Shown one piece after another: positions 1 to 8,485 of a stretch of DNA of 64,000 bases. Origin of the DNA: Ferrimonas aestuarii (GTDB lineage: Bacteria > Pseudomonadota > Gammaproteobacteria > Enterobacterales > Shewanellaceae); contig NZ_SWCJ01000004.1 in assembly GCF_005116665.1 (NCBI RefSeq), positions 62,001 to 126,000 of the forward strand, read 5' to 3'. Under the pieces are notes generated by a model. It was not told the DNA's origin, ran no database searches, and saw only the letters and a program-made list of their open reading frames with translations. The position numbers were made by a program, and so were the translations under genes. Position 1 is the stretch's first letter; every line of letters starts with the position of its first letter.

Positions 1-298
1 CCCGCATCTGCGGTCTCAGCACTAAGCTCCCCGACTAATTAAGAGCAGCCCTTTCGGACTGCCAGAGCACACGTTAGGCGATCCATGAGCCGGTTCGCAA
101 GTCTTTCTCACTGGAACTCCATCCTTGGCCATGTTTTTCTCTACTCGGCGGTCACTTTAGCCACGAATCTGAATGTTTCCCTTTAATTTTGATAAATTTT
201 TATAATCATAAAAATCAAAATTGATAATTTCATAAAATCATACCCTCTCCCTATACTGCCCTCATCAACACAAACACTGAGACATTTTGGAGCGCACT
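1..298. other. Window start, no gene seen; AT-rich leader of the VOC gene
   Basis: I see no coding region here. The first 180 bases have mixed composition and the last 110 are strongly AT-rich, as expected for the promoter of the gene starting at 299. A TTTGGAG ribosome-binding site lies at 286-292. Confidence 0.5.
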
Positions 299-784
299 AT
301 GAAGATGAGTCACGTAGGCATCATGGTTGGCGACATGGACAAAGCCATCGAATTCTATACCCAAGCACTGGGCCTAAACGTTGTTATGGGCAAGAGTGAA
401 GTACTGGAAGAGCGTAAGACCGCCATCGGCCGCATGTGCATCGCCGTGTTCGGTGAGAACTTTGAAAGCTTCAACATTGCCCACTTGCTGACCTCAGATG
501 GCATTGGTGTTGAATTGTTCGAGATGAAAAATCGTCAACAACGCCACGAAGTCGATTTCAACCGAATCGGTATCTTCCATTTCAGCTTGGAAACCGACGA
601 TTTCGAAGGCGTCATCGAGAAAACGATCAAGTTTGGTGGCAAGCAGCGTATGGATGTCATGCGCTACCACCCAGAAGATGACAGCAAACCAGCGAAGATG
701 GTTTATCTGGAAGACCCGTTCGGCAACCTGTTTGAACTCTACTCTCACTCCTATGCAGAAACCTACTCTTCCGAGTACGAGTAA
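299..784 (+). CDS. VOC superfamily (glyoxalase/bleomycin-resistance fold) protein
   Basis: A 161-residue single-module vicinal-oxygen-chelate protein. The N-terminus (MKMSHVGIMVGDMDKAIEFY) is the usual first beta-alpha unit of the family. Candidate metal ligands are the early His, the Glu in GVELFE, the His in IFHFSL and the Glu near the end in GNLFELY, the pattern of glyoxalase I-like enzymes. A longer reading from a TTG at 287 is possible, but TTTGGAG at 286-292 sits correctly for the ATG at 299. It is followed directly by a hairpin terminator, so it is probably monocistronic. The substrate cannot be told from the sequence; lactoylglutathione lyase, epimerase and dioxygenase relatives all look like this. 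No signal peptide, so cytoplasmic. Confidence 0.8.
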   Translation: MKMSHVGIMVGDMDKAIEFYTQALGLNVVMGKSEVLEERKTAIGRMCIAVFGENFESFNIAHLLTSDGIGVELFEMKNRQQRHEVDFNRIGIFHFSLETDDFEGVIEKTIKFGGKQRMDVMRYHPEDDSKPAKMVYLEDPFGNLFELYSHSYAETYSSEYE

Positions 785-803
785 TCCAAATACAGACTAA
801 ACA

Positions 804-828
804 GGGTTGGCCAAGAGCCAACCCTTTT
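804..828 (+). terminator. Rho-independent terminator after the VOC gene
   Basis: Perfect 8-bp stem GGGTTGGC/GCCAACCC (804-811 with 817-824), 5-base loop, followed by TTTT. Confidence 0.85.
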
Positions 829-832
829 CGGC

Positions 833-1129
833 TTAAGTGGACTGGCGTCGCCGCAATTGCTTTCGCTCGGCCCTTAAGGTCAACATAAGGGCTAGGCTTA
901 AGGCGACAACCGTCATATCCCCAAACCAGAACAGCAATGCCAAGCCTAGGTTCATCTGCAACAGGCACCAGCCAAGGGCAGCAACTAAGGCCGCAGAGCC
1001 TAACCACTTAAGCAACAGGCAGCGCCGCTCAGAGGGCCGGCTTCCGAAGATATCTCGATAGGTCGCCACCGAGCTCAGGGCAAACAGGGAAAATGCCACC
1101 ACATTGATAAAAGTCAGTATCAGCAACAT
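833..1129 (-). CDS. DUF3325 small membrane protein of an iron-linked operon
   Basis: A 98-residue protein with three hydrophobic segments and an Arg-rich C-terminus. It matches the DUF3325 type of small inner-membrane protein that commonly follows a PepSY transmembrane protein in siderophore/iron-regulated operons of gammaproteobacteria. Its start overlaps the end of the PepSY gene by one base, so translation is probably coupled. Last gene of a Fur-box operon. Its molecular role is unknown; it may stabilise the PepSY protein or help reduce or release ferric siderophore, which is inference from context. Confidence 0.7.
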   Translation of the reverse strand: MLLILTFINVVAFSLFALSSVATYRDIFGSRPSERRCLLLKWLGSAALVAALGWCLLQMNLGLALLFWFGDMTVVALSLALMLTLRAERKQLRRRQST

Positions 1130-2712
1130 TAAGAGCGCTCCTCAGCCATCGCGACGTCAGCCTTTGAATCAGCGCGCTTGCTGTAACGGGCGACCACCAG
1201 CAAAGCGGCACCGATCATCAACGCCATCACATCCACCCAAGCGATGAACCACTGCCCGCTGGCGATGTTGGAAATTAGATTCTGTGAGGAGGTCACGCCA
1301 TTAATCAACGGCACTCCCAGCCACAACGCGGCACCGACTAAGGACGCGCTGCGCCAGCGAAGGCGCCCCACAAAGGCCAGAATGAGTGTCGCCGCCAGCC
1401 CAATAAAAAACAGATGAATCTCGGCATCGTATCGAGCCGAATAGCTTGCAGGAATCAAACGGTTGGCCCACAGATAACAGGCCCCAGCGATGGGCAACCC
1501 AGCGATCACACCCAAATTAAGGTTGTCCGTGATAAACAGCCCCTTAGATGGCTTAGCCCCTGTAGCCAGCTGCTTTTGCTGCTTCTGGCGCAGTTTTTTA
1601 CTCCACAACAGTGAACCGGTGGCCACCATAACAAACCCAAGTACACCGCTGATAAACAGCGCAAAGCGCAGCATTGGCGTCGCAAACCGGCCTGCATGCA
1701 ACCCGATCATGGTTTCATACGCTTCACTGACGGAGGAAACCGCACCATCAGAGCGACCTAGAAATGCACCGGTGACGCCATCAAAAAACAGTCTCGGCTC
1801 ACTGTCACTGACTCGGTTATCGTTGCGCAGAGTCACCTGAATCTGACTGCCCGCTTGCATCGGCGACTGAATTCGAATATCGCGAATCGGTTGCCCCTGA
1901 GCCTGTTGCTCAATGTGGGGCAGCAAGCTGCTAACCGACACCAACTCCGTGTGCTCCGCCGTCGAGGTCATTTGGACAATCTCCGGCATTAAGTCCGCTC
2001 GTAACGCGCGGCGGTCACCCTCATAGGTCGCCTGCAGTACTGACGGCATATACATAAACATCAAGGCGATCAGGCCGGTATAGGTGATCATCAGGTGATA
2101 AGGCAGAGCCACCACACTGGATAAGGTGTGTCCATCGAGCCAAGAACGCGTCCCCTTCTTAAGACGCAGCGCAAAAAAGTCTTTGAAGATGCGCTTATGG
2201 ATGACGATGCCTGAGATGATGGCCAGCAGCATCGCCATGGTCGCCAACCCCACCAAGTACCGAGCTAGCGCCACAGGCAGATAATGCAGATCAAAATGAA
2301 GCCGATAGAAAAAGTGCCCACCCTTGGTTTCCCGTACCTCGGTGATCATCGAGCCATCGGTCGCCACGATGTGTTCATGGAATTTCCCACGTCGCTGACC
2401 CTCTAGTGGTTTATCCTGCCAGCTAAAACTGACGTAGGGCACTCGGTGTGTTGGTAAGCGAAGCATCCAGCTTCTGGCATCTGGAGCCACCTGAGCCAGA
2501 TAATCTTGACCCTGTTCTAAGGTCTGCGCCAGAGGCACCTGCGCGTATGTCTGCATTACATTAGTGTGCAGTTCAGGCTTCATCCATAGGCTAATTTCAT
2601 AACGGTAATAGCTGAGTGTGCCGGCAAAGAACACCAGCAGCAGCAACCAAGAGGCCAACAAGCCAGTCCAAGTGTGCAACCAGGTCATGGTGCGGAAAAA
2701 GGTCTCTTTCAT
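1129..2712 (-). CDS. PepSY-associated transmembrane protein (iron uptake-linked)
   Basis: A 527-residue inner-membrane protein of the PepSY_TM family. The N-terminus has a transmembrane helix after MTWLHTWTG, a conserved family start (W-H-x-W-x-G). A large periplasmic part follows, then a helix block around residues 145-175 and further helices near 205-225, 345-370 and in the C-terminal third. Family members include FoxB/FsrB-type proteins thought to reduce ferric siderophores at the membrane; His residues in the helices would bind haem. It lies four bases downstream of the DUF3649 gene and overlaps the DUF3325 gene, so the three form an operon behind a Fur box at 3080-3098. I expect induction by iron starvation. 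Confidence 0.8.
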   Translation of the reverse strand: MKETFFRTMTWLHTWTGLLASWLLLLVFFAGTLSYYRYEISLWMKPELHTNVMQTYAQVPLAQTLEQGQDYLAQVAPDARSWMLRLPTHRVPYVSFSWQDKPLEGQRRGKFHEHIVATDGSMITEVRETKGGHFFYRLHFDLHYLPVALARYLVGLATMAMLLAIISGIVIHKRIFKDFFALRLKKGTRSWLDGHTLSSVVALPYHLMITYTGLIALMFMYMPSVLQATYEGDRRALRADLMPEIVQMTSTAEHTELVSVSSLLPHIEQQAQGQPIRDIRIQSPMQAGSQIQVTLRNDNRVSDSEPRLFFDGVTGAFLGRSDGAVSSVSEAYETMIGLHAGRFATPMLRFALFISGVLGFVMVATGSLLWSKKLRQKQQKQLATGAKPSKGLFITDNLNLGVIAGLPIAGACYLWANRLIPASYSARYDAEIHLFFIGLAATLILAFVGRLRWRSASLVGAALWLGVPLINGVTSSQNLISNIASGQWFIAWVDVMALMIGAALLVVARYSKRADSKADVAMAEERS

Positions 2713-2716
2713 TCGG

Positions 2717-3019
2717 CTAATTTCCCTTCAACCACAGGCCAATAACACTGAGCAGAGTAACGCTCAACAGCACCGTCCAAGCACGGCGCTCGGAACGAAC
2801 CGAAAAGACATAGATGCCCAACGTTGCCCAAATCAAAAAAGACAACATCATCATCAATAGGGTGCTGTCCGCTTTATGCAGGGGAAGTGCCAATGCAATG
2901 GCAGCTGACACCGCAGCAGTGGCGATGTAACCGCCAACGGTGGCCGCTAAGGTTCGACGCACCACTGTCCAAGGTGAACCATTTTGTTTAGGGGGTTTAG
3001 GAGTTGAGACTGCACTCAT
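2717..3019 (-). CDS. DUF3649 small membrane protein, first gene of the iron operon
   Basis: A 100-residue protein with a short Pro/Lys-rich cytoplasmic N-terminus and three hydrophobic helices (about residues 25-48, 52-72, 80-97). It fits DUF3649, a family found just before PepSY_TM and DUF3325 genes in iron-regulated operons, which is exactly the order here. The Fur box lies about 60 bases upstream. Function unknown; probably a membrane partner of the PepSY protein. Confidence 0.7.
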   Translation of the reverse strand: MSAVSTPKPPKQNGSPWTVVRRTLAATVGGYIATAAVSAAIALALPLHKADSTLLMMMLSFLIWATLGIYVFSVRSERRAWTVLLSVTLLSVIGLWLKGN

Positions 3020-3079
3020 TCTAATTTCGTTATCGCGCTTACAGGTTTGCTGGCGAGTTTACATAAATGAGATGAGTAT

Positions 3080-3098
3080 GATAATGATTACCATTGCC
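3080..3098 (-). promoter_or_regulatory. Fur box upstream of the DUF3649-PepSY-DUF3325 operon
   Basis: GATAATGATTACCATTGCC matches the 19-bp Fur consensus at 15 of 19 positions by my count, with the first nine bases exact. It sits 60 bases before the first gene of the minus-strand operon, where a promoter is expected. Confidence 0.8.
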
Positions 3099-3155
3099 AA
3101 TGCAATCTGAATGTGATTCCGATCGCACTAATCACTAAGGCACCAAAAACAAACA

Positions 3156-3187
3156 ATAAAAAAGCTCGCTATGGGTAGCGAGCTTTT
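3156..3187 (-). terminator. Terminator of the Cache chemoreceptor gene
   Basis: A 12-bp stem (3160-3171 with 3176-3187, core GCTCGCTA/TAGCGAGC) with an A-run on the left, read as a T-run on the minus strand. It lies 14 bases past the chemoreceptor stop codon. Confidence 0.85.
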
Positions 3188-3200
3188 CCACCATTTACAA

Positions 3201-5132
3201 TTACGCTTTAAAAGATGCTGCAAGGGTTTTCAATCGAGTGGAGATCTGATGCAGTTCATTACAAGACAGTTCCAACTCCTTGGCACTCTCCGTGGACAGG
3301 GTATTGATTCCCTTAATAGCTTCAATATTAGAAGAGAGCGTCTGCACAACATTTTGCTGCTCCTCCGTTGCCGTTGCGACCAACATATTCATGTTGGTGA
3401 TGTTACTGATCGCATCCGAAATAGAGTCCAAGGTACTGGCAGCGTCGTCAGAAGCCTTGACCCCTTGGTGGGTGTTTTCAGTACTCAACGCCATGGCATC
3501 CACGGCATCTTGGGCTCCTTGCTGGAGTTGACTGATCATCTGCTGGATCTGATTAATGGAGTCTGCAACTCGGCTCGCCAGAGTACGCACCTCGTCCGCC
3601 ACCACCGCAAAACCGCGACCATGCTCTCCCGCCCGCGCTGCTTCAATGGCAGCATTGAGCGCCAATAAATTGGTTTGCTCAGAGATTGAACGTATCACTT
3701 CCAAAATCGAACCAACGTTGTCGGTATTGGCCGCCACGTTGTGAATGATTCCAGAGGTGTTGCCAATCTCTTCGGCAAGCTGATTGATGGTGCTTTTGGC
3801 TGTACCCACAATCATCTTGGCATTGGCGGAGCTGTTATTCACATCCTCTGCTGACGTTGAAGCCAGAGAGGCATTGCTGGCATTCTCAGTAATGGTAATG
3901 CCCAGTTGATCAATGGCCATAGCCATCTCAATGGTTTGCTGGTTTTGCTCCTGGTTACGCTCTGACGCCAAACCCGCTTTGTCCATCAATGCCAAGGATG
4001 CTGCGTTCAACGCCTCGCCAGTTTCAATGATCTCCAATACCGCTTGCTGAATTTTGGAAACAAAACTATTGAAGCCTCGGCTCAAGTCCGTTAACTCATC
4101 CTGGCGATCCGCCAAATCAATTCGGTAGGTGAGATCGCCATCCCCTTCGCCAATATCAAGGAACACTTTCGTCACTTGCTGAAGAGGCTTATTAATGGAG
4201 TTGGCAATCACCAGCGCCAAACCAATTGAGACCACGACAATGGCGACGACAATCCAGATCACCTTGGCAAAAGCTTGGTTCAATGACTCAAAAATTTCCG
4301 ATTTTGGCACTTGAGCAATCACATACCAGTCCATCAACGGGATATACTCAGCCGCCACGATGTAATTTTGACCATCAAAGTGGGTTTCAGCATAGCCAAA
4401 GCCAGATTGGCTTAATAATTGGCTACTGATGCCGCTCTGATATAGATCGTCCAGCTGCCGACCCACAATCTGCTTGCCCTGATTATGGACCTGGACAACA
4501 CCTTCGGCGTCAACCAAATAAACAAATCCAGTTTGCTCCAGACGAAAGCCATTAATACGCTCAATCATATCTTCCAAGCTTCGAGATAATCCGGTTACCA
4601 AGCCCGATTCCGACAGCGTTTTATAATTGACGTAGATGCGGTGTTCATTCTTCTCAGCACTGGAATATATGTTGATCTTACTTTGCTCAACATCATTACG
4701 GAATTTGAAGAACCACTTATCACGCTCGGGCTGCATCACCCGCAGGAAACCGTTTTGGTTCCAGTAATGCCCAGTTTGCTTGTTAATCGCTGACACATCA
4801 CTTAAATCATATTGACCGGCAATGGCACTCAGTATCGAAATGAGTATCTGCTCATCCCCCTCACTTAACTGGTCCGGCTCTGACAATATTCCCTGTACAT
4901 AAGGATTCTCAGCAAGTTGTTCTGCAGCAGAAAACAGTGGTGAGATTTCACTTTCTATATCAGAGGTAATACTAGTTAATACCGCTGGAAATTCAGAATC
5001 CATCAACCTTGATTCCACTAGTGAGTACGACTCACCACGAATCAAGAAACTAACTAATAATGCGGGAATCACTGCAGACAATACTAATGACACAAGCAGC
5101 TTTTTTTTAATTGTCATTTTTATGGCGGGCAT
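3201..5132 (-). CDS. Methyl-accepting chemotaxis protein with periplasmic Cache sensor
   Basis: About 643 residues. Order: transmembrane helix near residues 10-30 after a Lys-rich start, a roughly 250-residue periplasmic Cache-type sensor ([11 protein letters not shown] and [10 protein letters not shown] are typical Cache strands), second helix ([17 protein letters not shown]), HAMP domain ([11 protein letters not shown]), then the MA signalling domain with the highly conserved hairpin tip ([20 protein letters not shown], then [12 protein letters not shown]). No CheR-binding pentapeptide is seen at the end (SFKA). A GTG start at 5165 would add 11 residues; I prefer the ATG at 5132 because GAGG lies upstream, but the spacing is long. 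Dual-Cache receptors usually sense amino acids, organic acids or amines; the ligand here is unknown. Confidence 0.9.
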   Translation of the reverse strand: MPAIKMTIKKKLLVSLVLSAVIPALLVSFLIRGESYSLVESRLMDSEFPAVLTSITSDIESEISPLFSAAEQLAENPYVQGILSEPDQLSEGDEQILISILSAIAGQYDLSDVSAINKQTGHYWNQNGFLRVMQPERDKWFFKFRNDVEQSKINIYSSAEKNEHRIYVNYKTLSESGLVTGLSRSLEDMIERINGFRLEQTGFVYLVDAEGVVQVHNQGKQIVGRQLDDLYQSGISSQLLSQSGFGYAETHFDGQNYIVAAEYIPLMDWYVIAQVPKSEIFESLNQAFAKVIWIVVAIVVVSIGLALVIANSINKPLQQVTKVFLDIGEGDGDLTYRIDLADRQDELTDLSRGFNSFVSKIQQAVLEIIETGEALNAASLALMDKAGLASERNQEQNQQTIEMAMAIDQLGITITENASNASLASTSAEDVNNSSANAKMIVGTAKSTINQLAEEIGNTSGIIHNVAANTDNVGSILEVIRSISEQTNLLALNAAIEAARAGEHGRGFAVVADEVRTLASRVADSINQIQQMISQLQQGAQDAVDAMALSTENTHQGVKASDDAASTLDSISDAISNITNMNMLVATATEEQQNVVQTLSSNIEAIKGINTLSTESAKELELSCNELHQISTRLKTLAASFKA

Positions 5133-5165
5133 TTTAGATCTTATCCTCGAAATAGCAGTAGCCAC

Positions 5166-5880
5166 GATACCGTGATTTATCCGCTATATTCCAAACGGCT
5201 CTAAGGGGAATTAAAAAGTGCATATTACTGATTCTTAGAGCCTGCGGTCCTTAGTTTCATCGAACAATGCTAAATGAAATACAGTTACACATCAACCAAC
5301 AAGACGCACACTTTTGACACAAAAACAGTAGAATTATTGACCTAAAAATACACTTAAGAAATCAAATTACGCCGAAACATCACTGACAAGACAAGTTAAG
5401 ACCTATTAAGAAAGGAGGGGGGGTTACTACTAAGCTTCAATGAAATTACTAGTATTTTTATTAATTCTTGCCCGAAACTTACAGTGATTCATCTAAACAT
5501 CACGATATGAGATACGCGTCAAACTGCAGAACTGGACGTTATTTAAACGATCGCTATTCAACTAAATAGAAAAATTTCGAAATACCAATAATTAGACTTG
5601 CCAAATATTGGCATCAATTGTCTAAAACACTCAATAAACTACTTTAACCTACCCAATATTGCATTTAAGCCTCTGTACCGTCACTTTCACCAAAAACCTT
5701 CCTTCATGGTCATCGCCCCCCTCTAAAACGCGTCTTCCTATACCTATTTTCCCTAAGCCTTAGAGCGTACTCTTCCTGAAATCAGCAGATGACGTGGAAG
5801 CTAATAGGTATACCTGAGACTTAAAACCAAGAAAAATTAATAGGATAGATATTACATTTTTTGATCCAGATCACACAAAA
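5166..5880. other. About 715 bases of AT-rich intergenic DNA
   Basis: Separates the divergent chemoreceptor gene and the iron operon. It must hold the chemoreceptor promoter. A G-rich run at 5414-5422 precedes a tiny 15-codon open frame at 5440-5487, but the spacing is too long for this to be convincing. I see no RNA gene or repeat. Confidence 0.4.
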
Positions 5881-5899
5881 AGTAATGCAAATCATTATC
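5881..5899 (+). promoter_or_regulatory. Fur box 1 upstream of the TonB receptor/PqqL operon
   Basis: Ends in AAATCATTATC, and matches the 19-bp Fur consensus at 15 of 19 positions by my count, with the right half exact. Probably overlaps the promoter of the long operon. Confidence 0.75.
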
Positions 5900-5941
5900 G
5901 TTTGGATCATCACTTTACCAAGAGCATAATCCTGCACAAAT

Positions 5942-5960
5942 GATAATGATTACCATTAGG
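5942..5960 (+). promoter_or_regulatory. Fur box 2, in the leader just before the receptor start codon
   Basis: GATAATGATTACCATTAGG matches the Fur consensus at 15 of 19 positions, and its first 16 bases are identical to the box at 3080. It ends six bases before the ATG I chose for the receptor. An upstream in-frame ATG at 5940 would place the operator inside the coding region. Confidence 0.75.
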
Positions 5961-5966
5961 TGCATG

Positions 5967-8405
5967 ATGAAACCGGTTCGAATCCCCTCCTTACTAGCAG
6001 CCAGCATCGGCTTAGCCTTATACGGCCCGCAGTTGCTCGCCCAAGACGCACTTCCTGTTCTTGAAGAGACCCAAACTCAAACCGTTGAACAAGCGGATGG
6101 TCTACTCATCGATCGCGCAGACATTGACGCCAAACCCATGGCCAACTCCACTCTGTCTCAGCTATTGAAAACTCAGCCTGGTATTGCCATTAACGATGCC
6201 ACCGGTTCAGTACGCGCCGGCGATCTGGCTCCTGAGGAGATCTCACTGGCTAACGCCCGTCCCCACCAAACCAACTACATGATTGGCGGCGTGACCACCA
6301 ACAACATCACCACATTTAAAGACTCCGACAGCGCTGGCAGCCTAGGCGGCCACACTTCTGGCTACTTCTTCGATACCGATCTATTGGAATCCGTGGAAGT
6401 GATGGATCGCAATGTTGATGCAGAATTCGGCAGCTTTACCGGTGGTGTCATCAACGCTGAACTGCGTAAGCCAACCGATACGTTCGAAGCCGAGTATAAC
6501 TATCGAATGACCGATAGCAGCTGGAACAGCGATCCTAAACTCGATGAAGATAATGGCGATCTGGAATCGCCAGTTTGGGGTGACGGCCGTTACCAAGACA
6601 AATACCAAAAGCGTTTCCACAACCTATTCGTTGGCGGCGGCGTTAGCGAAAATCACAAACTGGGTTTTGGTCTCAGCCTACAGGAATCAGACATCCCCCT
6701 GATTTACAACGGCGAACGTAAAGATCAGACTCAAACCAACACCAATATGTTCATCAATCACCTAGCAACCCTAGGCGCTTGGGAACTGAGCAATGAGTTT
6801 CGCTACTCAGAGTTCACCGAAGAACGTTTCCTAAACGACACCTTTACCAATGAAACTGACGAAAACAGTGACTACGAAAATAGTCATTCTGGTTTTGGTT
6901 TTACCGTTAAGCTAAGTCGTGATTTCGAATTAGGTCACTGGCGCAATACCGTTGCCTTCGACCAGTTGAAAGACGAACGAAGTGCAGACGTTGACTACTA
7001 CAAAACCCATTTTGACTACCGCACCGGTTTCAGCATGGGTTCCGAGGGCTCCTACGGTAACTTAGATCAAACTCAAGACAGCACTAAGCTAAAGTCAGCT
7101 TTTGATTTCAACGACATCTTTACTGGCGACGTGCGCCACAGCATCACCGTGGGTGCCGAAGCGACTCTTCACTCCGCTGAGGGTAACTTCCACAACGACT
7201 TCCACACTTTCTCTCAATTTAGCAACGCCGACGGTACCGTTGAGCTAGACAACTGGGTAGTGACCTCTGCGGGTAGCTACAAAGCCGATGCCAACCAATA
7301 CGCGCTGTTTGCCACCGATACCATCGAGTGGAACAAACTGACGGTAGACCTTGGCCTGCGTGCTGAGCACATGGATCTCTTCGATCAAACTGTACTGGCA
7401 CCTCGCGTGAAGGGCAGCTGGGACTTCGAAACTGACCGCACCAACCGCTTGAGCCTAGGTGTGTCCCGTTACTACAGTGGCAGCCTGCTGGGCTGGGCTT
7501 TAACTGCAGAAAAACGCGGCATGCAAGCCAACTACCAAGATTGTGTTGCCAGCATTGATGCCGACAACGTTAGCCTGAACCCGAACGATTACGTTTGTGA
7601 AGGCGCTACTCAGTATCAAAAGATCAACCTAAATCAAGCAGAAACTCCATACTCAGACGAAGTGGCGCTGAACTACGATCTGCAGCTTGGCAACATAGTC
7701 ATGAATGCAGGCTACCTATTCCGCATGCAGCGTGATGGTCTGCAATCGGTTTACAACAGCACCCTTAAGCAAGATGAGCTGTTGAACAACATGGAAAGTG
7801 ACAGCCACATCTACTCCATCCGTTTCAGCAACGCTCGTAATTACCACGCATTGGGTGGTCAATTCGGCGGCTTTTTGAATTTGGGATACGTCGATTCCAA
7901 AGGTTCCGGCAGCGTAACCTCTGTGTATGACAACGAAAACGATCTCAATACCGGCAGCCAACTGGAGTGGGTCGAGCTGGATGGTGAGCTGATGAAGCGT
8001 AGCGAGATGGATGCAGGTAGCTACAACAGCGATTTCACCGCCGCGCTAGGACTGAATGCCGCTTGGCCACAATACGGCCTGACTTGGAATAACCTCGTCA
8101 ACTACGAAGGTGGACGCAAGCTGACGCTGTTCCAACGCCAAGAAAGCCGTGACATCGAGGGCGTTCCAACAGCCGTTGCCGTCATGTCTTCCGCCGAAAT
8201 GGACAGCCTGATCACTTGGGATACCAAGCTAACTTGGACCCCAAGCATGGCTCACGACCACTTTACCATTGGCTTAAGCGTGACCAACTTACTGGATGAG
8301 CAAGTGAAAATCTCCAGCTCCGGCATCGATGGCAATAGCAAATTTACTGATGACTACTACAACAAAGGCCGGGAGGTCTGGCTGAACGTAGGCTTCAAAC
8401 TTTAA
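5967..8405 (+). CDS. TonB-dependent outer-membrane receptor (YddB/FusA-like by context)
   Basis: About 812 residues from the ATG at 5967. A Sec signal peptide ends near LLAQ|DALP. The mature N-terminus has a possible TonB box in LEETQTQTV, followed by a plug domain (about residues 40-170: LSQLLKTQPGIAI and ESVEVMDRNVDAEFGSFTGG are plug motifs) and a 22-strand-type barrel rich in aromatic/acidic turns, ending in Leu preceded by LNVGFK. I chose 5967 because AGG at 5958-5960 is spaced for it and because the longer frame would translate the Fur box. The next genes encode a PqqL/FusC-like protease and a YddA/FusD-like transporter, the order of E. coli yddB-pqqL-yddA and Pectobacterium fus operons. 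The ligand is probably an iron-containing protein or peptide, which is inference. Confidence 0.85.
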   Translation: MKPVRIPSLLAASIGLALYGPQLLAQDALPVLEETQTQTVEQADGLLIDRADIDAKPMANSTLSQLLKTQPGIAINDATGSVRAGDLAPEEISLANARPHQTNYMIGGVTTNNITTFKDSDSAGSLGGHTSGYFFDTDLLESVEVMDRNVDAEFGSFTGGVINAELRKPTDTFEAEYNYRMTDSSWNSDPKLDEDNGDLESPVWGDGRYQDKYQKRFHNLFVGGGVSENHKLGFGLSLQESDIPLIYNGERKDQTQTNTNMFINHLATLGAWELSNEFRYSEFTEERFLNDTFTNETDENSDYENSHSGFGFTVKLSRDFELGHWRNTVAFDQLKDERSADVDYYKTHFDYRTGFSMGSEGSYGNLDQTQDSTKLKSAFDFNDIFTGDVRHSITVGAEATLHSAEGNFHNDFHTFSQFSNADGTVELDNWVVTSAGSYKADANQYALFATDTIEWNKLTVDLGLRAEHMDLFDQTVLAPRVKGSWDFETDRTNRLSLGVSRYYSGSLLGWALTAEKRGMQANYQDCVASIDADNVSLNPNDYVCEGATQYQKINLNQAETPYSDEVALNYDLQLGNIVMNAGYLFRMQRDGLQSVYNSTLKQDELLNNMESDSHIYSIRFSNARNYHALGGQFGGFLNLGYVDSKGSGSVTSVYDNENDLNTGSQLEWVELDGELMKRSEMDAGSYNSDFTAALGLNAAWPQYGLTWNNLVNYEGGRKLTLFQRQESRDIEGVPTAVAVMSSAEMDSLITWDTKLTWTPSMAHDHFTIGLSVTNLLDEQVKISSSGIDGNSKFTDDYYNKGREVWLNVGFKL

Positions 8406-8428
8406 TAAAAACCAATATTTAAGTAGAA

Positions 8429-8458
8429 AACTGGCGGGGTCTTTGGGCTCTGCCAGTT
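8429..8458 (+). terminator. Hairpin between the receptor and protease genes (possible attenuator)
   Basis: A 7-bp stem AACTGGC/GCCAGTT (8429-8435 with 8452-8458) with a G-rich 16-base loop, followed by CGTTGTTT. The T-run is weak, so partial termination that lowers expression of downstream genes is more likely than a full stop. Confidence 0.4.
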
Positions 8459-8485
8459 CGTTGTTTCTAACTGGAATAAAACGCA

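Noticed and set aside
5440..5487. A 15-codon open frame for a hydrophobic peptide
   Set aside because: The nearest G-rich stretch is about 20 bases away, too far for a ribosome-binding site, and nothing else supports it.
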